Origin: Candidatus Acetothermia bacterium
Lineage (GTDB): Bacteria > Bipolaricaulota > Bipolaricaulia > Bipolaricaulales > Bipolaricaulaceae
Assembly: GCA_023255835.1 (NCBI GenBank)
Contig: JAGDVW010000072.1
Span: 8,854-14,599 of the forward strand
Length of the DNA: 5,746 bases
Direction: 5' to 3'
Shown here one piece after another: positions 1 to 5,382 of this stretch (position 1 is its first letter; every line of letters begins with the position of its first letter). Made by a program: the position numbers and the translations under genes. The notes below the pieces were generated by a model, which saw only the letters and a program-made list of their open reading frames with translations, had not been told where the DNA came from and did no database searches.

Positions 1-1272
1 GGGGAGAACGATGCGCAGTACCCCGTCGGCGTAAGCCGCCTGGGCGGGAGCCAGGAAAACCCCAAGGTCCGCGCGCCTCTCCCAGGCCGCCCGGAGAACT
101 TTTTCCCAAAGGTCTTCCTCCCCAGCTCCCTCCCCCTTTTTCGGTTCAACGTCGGGTTCATCCGCGGGCGGAGAGGACAGCTCCGGAGCAGGCGCCGTTA
201 AAGCCGCTGATCCCGGCGCGCCGGAAGCCTGGACTTCCGCGGGCGCGGAGCCCTCCTCGGGGGGACGTTTGGGTGGCCCGCATTTCTCCAAAACAAAAAG
301 CTCCAGATGGAGCTTTCGGGAGAAGGCCCGGGGGAGCTGGGCCCGCAGCTCCACGAGATCCGAAAGGAAGGGCAGAAGATCCGCTTCCCCATTCACCACT
401 CGGTCCCGGGCCCGGGCCAGGACCTCCTCCACGAACAGGGCAAGATCCCGGCCGCGGCGGGAAAGGTCGGCCACGATCCCGAGAGCTGTATCCGCGTCCT
501 TTCCCAAAAGGGCGGCGAGGAAGGAATCGATCTGGGCCTGAGGGGGAAGACCCAGGTAGTTTTCGATCCGCTCCCGGGTGATGGGGCCGGCCCGGCCGAG
601 CTGCTCCAAAAGGACGAGGGCATCGCGGAGCGACCCCCCGGCGCGGCGGGCCAAAAAAGCCGCCGCCCCTTCCCCAAGAACAAAACCCTCGGCCCGCCCG
701 ATCTCCTCCACCTTCTTGGCGATGAGCTCCTCGGGGATGGGCTGAAGCCAAAAGGCCTGGCAGCGGGAAAGGACCGTGGGCGGGACTTTGTGGGGCTCGG
801 TGGTGGCGAACATGAAGATCACGTGGGGCGGCGGCTCCTCCAAGGTTTTGAGGAGGGCATTGAAGGCCTCCTGGGTGAGCATATGGACCTCGTCGATGAT
901 GTAGACCTTGTAGCGGCTTCCCGCGGGGAGGAAGGCCACCTCCTCCCGAAGCTGCCGCACCTGATCTATCCCGCGGTGGGAAGCACCGTCGATTTCCACC
1001 ACATCCAGGGATTGTCCGGAGAGGATCCGGAGACAGTTGGCGCAGCGGTTGCAGGGCTCGCCGTCCTCGGGGGAAAGGCAATTGGCGGCCCGGGCGAGGA
1101 TGCGGGCCAACGTGGTCTTTCCCACGCCCCGCTGCCCGGCGAAAAGATAGGCGTGGTGGAGCTTCCCCAGGGCCACGGCCCGCCGGAGGGTGGCCACCAC
1201 CAGGTCCTGGCCCACCACCTCGGAAAACCGCTTGGGACGCCACCGCCGGTAGAGGGAGAGCTCCTCCGCCAT
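1..1272 (-). CDS. dnaX: DNA polymerase III subunit tau/gamma (DnaX), N-terminal 424 residues, C-terminus beyond window
   Basis: Clamp-loader ATPase: in a complex with delta and delta' it opens the beta sliding clamp and loads it on primed DNA at the replication fork. Translated here from ATG 1270-1272, it opens with the family's LYRRWRPKRF sequence (residues 7-16). It then shows Walker A GQRGVGKTT (46-54, K52), a zinc module with Cys 65, 74, 77 and 80, Walker B IIDEVHML (125-132), sensor 1 ATTEP (156-160), the SRC motif (169-171) and sensor 2 GSLRDA (213-218, R216). A lid and collar follow to about residue 335. A Pro/Ala/Glu-rich linker (about 337-385) then leads into the first part of the tau C-terminal region (DLWEKVL from 387). 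The frame stays open to base 1, so the end is missing. An in-frame TAA at 1285-1287 limits the start to this ATG or a TTG at 1276-1278; neither has a clear SD. It lies 85 bases downstream of the DUF1015 gene, on the same strand. The identification is certain; the start is less so. Confidence 0.97.
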   Translation of the reverse strand, partial: MAEELSLYRRWRPKRFSEVVGQDLVVATLRRAVALGKLHHAYLFAGQRGVGKTTLARILARAANCLSPEDGEPCNRCANCLRILSGQSLDVVEIDGASHRGIDQVRQLREEVAFLPAGSRYKVYIIDEVHMLTQEAFNALLKTLEEPPPHVIFMFATTEPHKVPPTVLSRCQAFWLQPIPEELIAKKVEEIGRAEGFVLGEGAAAFLARRAGGSLRDALVLLEQLGRAGPITRERIENYLGLPPQAQIDSFLAALLGKDADTALGIVADLSRRGRDLALFVEEVLARARDRVVNGEADLLPFLSDLVELRAQLPRAFSRKLHLELFVLEKCGPPKRPPEEGSAPAEVQASGAPGSAALTAPAPELSSPPADEPDVEPKKGEGAGEEDLWEKVLRAAWERRADLGVFLAPAQAAYADGVLRIVLP

Positions 1273-1301
1273 GGCCAAAGAAGCTTAGTCCATGGGGCTC
1301 C

Positions 1302-1327
1302 GCGGGGCCACGCTCCCTTTGCCCCGC
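1302..1327 (-). promoter_or_regulatory. GC-rich hairpin in the dnaX leader
   Basis: The arms GCGGGGC and GCCCCGC (plus-strand 1321-1327 and 1302-1308) can form a 7-bp stem with a 12-base loop in the minus-strand transcript. The stem ends 29 bases before the dnaX ATG. A competing 12-base perfect palindrome, CCCGCCGGCGGG, overlaps it at 1323-1334. No T-tract follows either structure, so neither looks like an intrinsic terminator. A leader structure that affects dnaX translation is possible. In DNA this GC-rich, chance pairing is also possible. Confidence 0.35.
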
Positions 1328-1357
1328 CGGCGGGAAACGCCTTACCTCCAAAGCAGC

Positions 1358-2653
1358 TCAGGGTTTGGCGATCTCCATCTTCATGGCCACAAGGCCCGAG
1401 AGGAGCTTCGGGTAAAAATCCGTGGATTTTTGGGGCATGGGCTCAGCGGCGTCGGCCACGGCCAAAACGTCCTCCACCCGCGTGGGATTGAGGAGGAAGG
1501 CGATCTGGCCCTTGCCCTCATCCATGAGTTTTACGGCCTCCTCGGCGGTGTGGGTGTATTCCACGTTTGTCCCGCGGGCGAGGGCCTCCTCGTCGATCCC
1601 GAGGATCTTCTCCAGGATGGCCTTGTGGAGGATGGCCACGTCCAGGCGCTTCCAGGCCGGGGCATGTTCGCCCGGCACCACCTCTTCCGGCTTCTTTTTG
1701 AGCCTGAGCCCGTAAAACTTCCCCTCTGCATAGGCCACGAACACCTTTTCGCCCCGGTCCACCCCCAGGGCCAGGTGCTCTTTGGCGGCAGAAAAGCTGG
1801 GAAGCTCCTCCACTTCGAAATCCTCGCGGGCCTGCCGAAGGAACTCGGTGAGGGAAAAGCGCGGGAGATCATGCACCACCCGCGGGGTCGGCCGGATGAC
1901 ACAGCCCGGCTCGGCCACGTTCACCAAGGTCACGGGGATGGAGGTGAAGCTTTCTGGCCCAAGGGGCTTCCACCCTTTTTGGAAACACTCCTCCATGAAG
2001 ATCCCGGCCGTCTCGAAGCGATGGTGGCCATCGGCGATGTAAACGGGAAGGGGGCCCAAGGCCTCTTGCACGGCCTCGATGGCCCCGGGCTCGGAAACAT
2101 GCCACATCTCGTGGGTATTCCCGAAGTCGTCCTTGGCCCGCATCCCCGGGGCCTGGCCCCCCACCGCGGAAAGAAGGGCCTGGGTGGCCTTCCTCTCCGG
2201 ATCCCGATAGAGGAGGAAAATGTGCTCCAAATGGGCTTCGGTGGCGCGGAAAAGTTTTAGCCGATCCTCTTTGGGGCCACGCAGGGTCCGCTCGTGCTTC
2301 CGCACCTGGCTTTCCCGAAGATCGAGGAGGGCCACAAATCCCAAGCGCTCAAAACTTTTTCCCTCGTGGGTGAAACGCACGCGGTAGAGGTAGAGCCCGG
2401 GCTCCTCGTCGCGCACAAGCACCCCTTGGGCGAGCCATTCCCGGAAAAGCTCGGCCCTCTTTTGGTATTCGGCCTCGTCCTTTGGCGGGTTTTTCGTGCC
2501 GATCAGGCGCACGAAGTTGTAGGGGGAACGCTTAAGGTACCCCGCCTCCTCCTTGGGGCCGATGCGATCGTAGGGCTGGGTCACCACCAGGCTTAGGTCG
2601 CCCACCACCTTTAGGTTGTAACGAACCCCCCGAAACGGATAGATCTTGGCCAT
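1358..2653 (-). CDS. DUF1015 family protein, candidate serine/phosphoserine phosphotransferase
   Basis: A 431-residue cytosolic protein, full length for DUF1015 (COG4198); I see no signal peptide or membrane segment. Family landmarks occur in order: N-terminal IYPFRGVRYN (4-13), PYDRI (27-31), SPYNFVRL (43-50), RKHERTLRGPKEDRL (118-132), the invariant-looking IADGHHRFETA (206-216) and C-terminal MPQKSTDFYPKLLSG (406-420). The ATG is supported by an AAGGAG site 6 bases upstream. The gene lies 63 bases after serA and before dnaX, in a same-strand run with a class V aminotransferase. The DGHHR motif resembles that of ParB/Srx-fold serine kinases (archaeal SerK, staphylococcal SbnI). With the serine-pathway neighbours, this suggests phosphate transfer to or from serine. 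Family membership is seen; the reaction is inferred. I cannot exclude that an activity has already been reported for the family. Confidence 0.93.
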   Translation of the reverse strand: MAKIYPFRGVRYNLKVVGDLSLVVTQPYDRIGPKEEAGYLKRSPYNFVRLIGTKNPPKDEAEYQKRAELFREWLAQGVLVRDEEPGLYLYRVRFTHEGKSFERLGFVALLDLRESQVRKHERTLRGPKEDRLKLFRATEAHLEHIFLLYRDPERKATQALLSAVGGQAPGMRAKDDFGNTHEMWHVSEPGAIEAVQEALGPLPVYIADGHHRFETAGIFMEECFQKGWKPLGPESFTSIPVTLVNVAEPGCVIRPTPRVVHDLPRFSLTEFLRQAREDFEVEELPSFSAAKEHLALGVDRGEKVFVAYAEGKFYGLRLKKKPEEVVPGEHAPAWKRLDVAILHKAILEKILGIDEEALARGTNVEYTHTAEEAVKLMDEGKGQIAFLLNPTRVEDVLAVADAAEPMPQKSTDFYPKLLSGLVAMKMEIAKP

Positions 2654-2670
2654 CCCTCGCTCCTTTTCGT

Positions 2671-2696
2671 CCCCTCACCCAACCCCCTCCCCGCCC
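2671..2696 (-). promoter_or_regulatory. Putative G-quadruplex in the leader of the DUF1015 gene
   Basis: Read on the minus strand, as in the mRNA, this stretch has five G-tracts of 3, 4, 5, 3 and 4 bases. The loops are only C, A, TT and TGA, so it meets the G3+N1-7 rule with very short loops. It ends 3 bases before the AAAAGGAG ribosome site at 2660-2667 of the DUF1015 gene. A folded quadruplex here could control ribosome access or stall RNA polymerase between serA and its downstream neighbour. The plus-strand text (CCCCTCACCCAACCCCCTCC at its left end) also resembles C-rich dispersed intergenic repeats seen in many bacteria. Folding and function are inferred. Confidence 0.55.
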
Positions 2697-2716
2697 GAAA
2701 AAGCCGGGGGAAAGGA

Positions 2717-3622
2717 TCAGCGTTTGGCCCAGGAGAGGAGGATTTCCACGATCTCGTCGCCGATGCGGGCTTGGGCCTCGTGGGTTTGGGCGCCGATGTG
2801 GGGGGTGAGGGTCACCTTGGGGTGGCGAAGGAGCTCCATATTTTTGGGCGGCTCCTCCTCGAAGACATCGAGGCCAGCCCCTCCGAGCTTCCCGGAATTC
2901 AGGGCCTCAAGGAGGGCCTTTTCGTCCACCACCCCGCCGCGGGCGCAGTTGATGAGAAATGCCCCGTCCTTCATCATGGCGATCTCCCGCGCCCCGATCA
3001 CCGGGCCCGCGGGATCCGGCGGGATGTGGAGGGTCACAAAATCGCTCTCCCTTAGGAGCTCCTCCAGAGGGACCATCCGGACCCCGGGGATGGGCGACTC
3101 CTTCAGGAATTTGTCGTAGGCGAGGACTTTCATCCCCAGGCAGAGGGCGCGGCGGGCCACGGCCTGGCCAATCCGCCCGATCCCGATCACCCCCAAGGTC
3201 TTCCCCTGGAGCTCGATCCCGTGGAAGGCCTTCTTCTCCCACTTGCCCTCGCGCATGGTCTCCGTGGCCCTAACCAGCGAGCGGGCCAGGGCGAACATGT
3301 GGGCCAGGGTCAATTCCGCCACGGAATCCGTGCTGGCTTTGGGGGTGTTGAGGACCTCGATCCCCTTCTCTTTAGCGTAGTCGGCGTCGATGTTATCGAG
3401 GCCGACTCCAGCGCGGATGATGAGCCGAAGGCCCGGCGCGGCGTCGATGGCGGCCTTGCGGACCTTCGTGGCCGAGCGCACCACGATGGCCTCGTAGCCC
3501 TTTTTGAGCTCCTCAGAAAGCTCGGCCTCGCTCATCCCCGTCTTAACCGTTACGGAAAGCCCGGCCTCCCTAAGCCGGGCCACCGCCCTCTCATCGATCG
3601 GATCGCAAACGAGGACCTTCAT
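2717..3622 (-). CDS. serA: D-3-phosphoglycerate dehydrogenase, short form without ACT domain
   Basis: Oxidises 3-phosphoglycerate to 3-phosphohydroxypyruvate with NAD, the first step of serine synthesis in the cytosol. At 301 residues it is the short form, holding only the substrate- and nucleotide-binding domains. The ACT and ASB domains that give serine feedback in longer SerA proteins are absent. Visible motifs are VVRSATKV (47-54), IRAGVGLDNID (69-79), the Rossmann loop GIGRIG (147-152) with acidic D170 as expected for NAD, catalytic R228 in NCARGGVVDE, E257 in DVFEEEP and H275 in TPHIGAQ. The ATG follows AGGAGG with a 5-base spacer, and that SD overlaps the TAG stop of the aminotransferase gene 9 bases upstream, so the two are likely translationally coupled. 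A glyoxylate/hydroxypyruvate reductase role is the main alternative; the RSAT and GVGLDNID motifs favour SerA. Confidence 0.92.
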   Translation of the reverse strand: MKVLVCDPIDERAVARLREAGLSVTVKTGMSEAELSEELKKGYEAIVVRSATKVRKAAIDAAPGLRLIIRAGVGLDNIDADYAKEKGIEVLNTPKASTDSVAELTLAHMFALARSLVRATETMREGKWEKKAFHGIELQGKTLGVIGIGRIGQAVARRALCLGMKVLAYDKFLKESPIPGVRMVPLEELLRESDFVTLHIPPDPAGPVIGAREIAMMKDGAFLINCARGGVVDEKALLEALNSGKLGGAGLDVFEEEPPKNMELLRHPKVTLTPHIGAQTHEAQARIGDEIVEILLSWAKR

Positions 3623-3631
3623 CCCTCCCTC

Positions 3632-4711
3632 CTAGCCCAAATGGAGGATCTCCTCGATGGCCCGCAGGACCCCAAAGATATCGGCCGGGGTGAGGTCGCC
3701 CATATGGGCAATGCGGAACGTCTTTTCCCGCAGGTCCCCGTAGCCGTTGGAGATGCGCATCCCATACTCGCGGATGAGGGTTTTGTTGAGCTCGTCCACG
3801 GAGATCCCCCGGGTGTTCTTGATGCAGGTCACGGTCTTGGACCAATAGCCCTCCTCGGGGTAGATGTCGAAGTACTTCTTGGCCCAGGTCTGCACAATTT
3901 TCGCCATCTCCTCGTGCCGGGCGAACCTCCGCTCCAAGCCCTCCTCGAAGAAGTAATCGAGCTGCATGTTGAGGGCGAACATGTGGGGGATAGAGGGCGT
4001 GGCCGGGGTCTCGTTCTTCTGATGAGATTTGAGCATGACCAGGAAGTTGAAGTAGTAGGTTTTGGGCTTCACCTCCTCGGCCCGCTTCAAGGCCCGCTCG
4101 GAAACAGCGCACACGGTGAGGCCCGGCGGAAGGCCAAAGCACTTCTGCACCCCGGCCAAACACACGTCCAGGCCGAGTTTGTCGAACTCGATCTTCACCC
4201 CGCCCATGGCGGTGACCGCATCCACAAGGAGGAGGACATCGGGGAACTTCCGCACCACCTCGGCGATCTCCGCAAGCGGATTCATGAGGCCAGTGGAGGT
4301 CTCGTTGAACACGAGGGTCACCGCGTCGAACTCCCCGGTTTTGAGTTTGGCCTCCACCTGCTCGGGCCGAATGGCCTTATCCCAGGGGACCTCCAGGGCC
4401 TCGCAGGGGATGCCGCATTCTTTGGTGATCTCGTGCCAGCGCTTGGCGAAGGCCCCGTTCACGAGATTCAGGACCTTTTTTCGCACACAATTGCGCACTG
4501 CGGCCTCCATGGCCCCGGTGGAGGACGAAGTGAATAGGAAAACGGTCTGCTCGGTGTAGAGGAATTTCTTGAGCTTCGTCTGAAGCTCGGCGTAGAGCTC
4601 GCGGAACTCCGGGGTGCGGTGGTAGATCTGTGGGGTAGCCATGGCCTGGAGGACCTCCGGCCGGACTTCGATGGGCCCGGGCACGAAAAGCTTCACATGG
4701 GATTTGCGCAT
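3632..4711 (-). CDS. Class V PLP aminotransferase (alanine/serine-glyoxylate type), likely phosphoserine-forming
   Basis: A 359-residue fold-type I, class V aminotransferase of the serine-pyruvate/alanine-glyoxylate branch (COG0075). It shows the N-terminal PGP (11-13), the Gly/Ser-rich phosphate-binding segment SSSTGAMEA (62-70), NETSTG (136-141), LVDAVTAMGG with the PLP-ring aspartate D164 (162-171), the Schiff-base lysine K190 in GVQKCFGLPPG, and the substrate-carboxylate arginine R333 in FRIAHMGD. The ATG at 4709-4711 follows AAGGAGG with a 4-base spacer. A longer frame from a TTG at 4771 lacks an SD and would add 20 non-family residues across the candidate promoter. It is the first gene of the operon and precedes serA by 9 bases, which points to transamination of phosphohydroxypyruvate in place of SerC. 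Methanococcal class V enzymes do this. Serine-glyoxylate or alanine-glyoxylate exchange is the alternative; substrate cannot be read from sequence. Confidence 0.92.
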   Translation of the reverse strand: MRKSHVKLFVPGPIEVRPEVLQAMATPQIYHRTPEFRELYAELQTKLKKFLYTEQTVFLFTSSSTGAMEAAVRNCVRKKVLNLVNGAFAKRWHEITKECGIPCEALEVPWDKAIRPEQVEAKLKTGEFDAVTLVFNETSTGLMNPLAEIAEVVRKFPDVLLLVDAVTAMGGVKIEFDKLGLDVCLAGVQKCFGLPPGLTVCAVSERALKRAEEVKPKTYYFNFLVMLKSHQKNETPATPSIPHMFALNMQLDYFFEEGLERRFARHEEMAKIVQTWAKKYFDIYPEEGYWSKTVTCIKNTRGISVDELNKTLIREYGMRISNGYGDLREKTFRIAHMGDLTPADIFGVLRAIEEILHLG

Positions 4712-4722
4712 TCTCCCTCCTT
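4712..4722 (-). promoter_or_regulatory. Ribosome binding site fixing the aminotransferase start
   Basis: AAGGAGG (minus strand, 4716-4722) lies 4 bases before the ATG at 4709-4711. It is the only strong SD near the 5' end of the frame, and it selects this ATG over the upstream in-frame TTG at 4769-4771. Confidence 0.8.
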
Positions 4723-4736
4723 CCCTTCTCGTTCTG

Positions 4737-4764
4737 ATTTTGCCCTGGGCGGTTAGGTCGTCAA
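4737..4764 (-). promoter_or_regulatory. Candidate sigma70-type promoter of the aminotransferase-serA-DUF1015 operon
   Basis: On the minus strand TTGACG (4759-4764, 5 of 6 to the -35 consensus) is followed after 16 bases by CAAAAT (4737-4742, 4 of 6 to the -10 consensus). Transcription would start about 20 bases before the aminotransferase ATG, leaving just enough leader for the SD. It sits in the 97-base gap after the lipoprotein gene, the natural place for a new transcription unit. The match is by eye and could be fortuitous. Confidence 0.45.
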
Positions 4765-4795
4765 GCAACAACAGCCTGCGGAGAACTCCAGTAAC

Positions 4796-4819
4796 CGAAG
4801 CCCATGCATTAGGGCTTCG
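4796..4819 (-). repeat. Inverted repeat spanning the lipoprotein stop codon
   Basis: CGAAGCCC (4796-4803) and GGGCTTCG (4812-4819) form a perfect 8-bp stem. The 8-base loop contains the TAA stop (4809-4811) and the palindrome ATGCAT. No T-tract follows on either strand, so this is not a canonical intrinsic terminator. It could be a weak or factor-assisted terminator, a 3'-end stabilising hairpin or a protein-binding palindrome just upstream of the operon promoter. Confidence 0.5.
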
Positions 4820-5330
4820 CCTTGCCCGAAGACACTTCCACCTCGAACCGCACCGGAAGATCGCGCTTAGAAAGCTTTATGATGTGGAAAGGTTGAGTCA
4901 AAACCTGCAAGAGGGGGATGCCGGGTGGCGGTGTGGTCACCCGTATCCGCACAAGCATCTCTCCCTCCATCTCCCGCAACTCAAAAATCTCTACTGTGTA
5001 CCCAGAGGTTTTCTGCTCGCCCAAGAAGTAGGCGATCACCATTTCTTCGGCAAAATTGACATACGGAAGAGGTAGCGGGAACAAACGATCTTTTGTGTGT
5101 TCGCGCCAAAAAGCTTCCCAATCCGCGGGATTTTTGATCACCAACCTGCGGGCCTCACGGATCCCGCTGTGGACGCCCTGATCCACCGTTTCAAAAGCCA
5201 CAGCGCTCGTGCCTTTCTCCTCCACCCAGGAAGGGCAACTGGAGCATCCGCCCGTCTCGGTCTCCTTGAGGAAACAGCCCGTGAGAAGGAGCAAAAAGGC
5301 ACAAAGAAAACATGCTTTTAGCCTTTTCAC
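4809..5330 (-). CDS. Lipoprotein with PrcB C-terminal-type domain
   Basis: A 173-residue predicted lipoprotein. Starting from GTG 5328-5330, it has a short basic N-region (K2, R3, K5), a hydrophobic core (residues 6-16) and the lipobox LTGC (16-19), so C19 should be lipidated after signal peptidase II cleavage. A short linker with a CSSC motif (29-32) follows. Residues about 52-163 match the PrcB_C pattern: GVHSGI (52-57), IKNPADWEAFWREH (65-78), PYVNFAEEMVIAYFLGE (89-105), SGYTVEIFEL (109-118) and LTQPFHIIKL (144-153). The family is named after the Treponema denticola lipoprotein PrcB, which associates with a surface protease complex. The GTG is chosen because GGGGGTGA lies 5 bases upstream. 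A longer frame to 5477 would overlap the preceding gene and run through the terminator. Function in this organism is unknown; an extracytoplasmic binding or accessory role is likely. Confidence 0.85.
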   Translation of the reverse strand: MKRLKACFLCAFLLLLTGCFLKETETGGCSSCPSWVEEKGTSAVAFETVDQGVHSGIREARRLVIKNPADWEAFWREHTKDRLFPLPLPYVNFAEEMVIAYFLGEQKTSGYTVEIFELREMEGEMLVRIRVTTPPPGIPLLQVLTQPFHIIKLSKRDLPVRFEVEVSSGKAKP

Positions 5331-5335
5331 CCCGT

Positions 5336-5343
5336 TCACCCCC
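5336..5343 (-). promoter_or_regulatory. Ribosome binding site of the lipoprotein gene
   Basis: GGGGGTGA on the minus strand is a 7-of-8 match to GGAGGTGA, 5 bases before the GTG at 5328-5330. It begins only 2 bases after the terminator's T-run, so the lipoprotein message has no separate leader of its own. A second GTG at 5337-5339 lies inside this site and is a less likely start. Confidence 0.65.
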
Positions 5344-5345
5344 GT

Positions 5346-5376
5346 AAAAACAGGGGGAGGCCTTCCAGCCTCCCCC
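5346..5376 (-). terminator. Intrinsic terminator of the upstream surface-protein gene
   Basis: On the minus strand GGGGGAGGC (5368-5376) pairs perfectly with GCCTCCCCC (5353-5361) around a 6-base loop. After two bases comes TTTTT (5346-5350). The stem begins 6 bases after the stop codon of the upstream gene. A GC-rich 9-bp stem plus a T-run is a standard Rho-independent terminator. It lies directly in front of the lipoprotein SD. Confidence 0.85.
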
Positions 5377-5382
5377 TTACCT

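Noticed and set aside
132..148. Possible programmed frameshift site in dnaX (G AAA AAG read in frame), as used by some bacteria to make gamma
   Set aside because: The first base is G, not A, so the P-site lysine tRNA would re-pair poorly. Neither shifted frame meets a stop before the window edge, so no short gamma form is predicted here. The U-rich stretch at 286-300 is out of register for a slippery heptamer.
1323..1334. CCCGCCGGCGGG palindrome as a terminator of the serine operon before dnaX
   Set aside because: No T-tract follows on the minus strand, and a self-complementary GC dodecamer is not surprising in DNA of this composition.
158..1351. Long minus-strand frame in the -1 register across dnaX, and a matching long plus-strand frame (307-1491)
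   Set aside because: Both are low-complexity, Gly/Pro/Arg-rich shadows of dnaX, whose own frame carries every clamp-loader motif without interruption.
1292..2260. 322-codon plus-strand frame antisense to the DUF1015 gene
   Set aside because: Same shadow effect; the DUF1015 motifs are intact on the minus strand.
3221..4537. 438-codon plus-strand frame antisense to serA and the aminotransferase
   Set aside because: Gly/Leu/His-rich composition typical of high-GC antisense frames, no recognisable domain, and it is fully covered by two confident minus-strand genes.
4712..4771. N-terminal extension of the aminotransferase from a TTG at 4769-4771
   Set aside because: No SD, the added residues do not resemble the family, and it would span the candidate promoter; the ATG at 4709-4711 has a strong SD.
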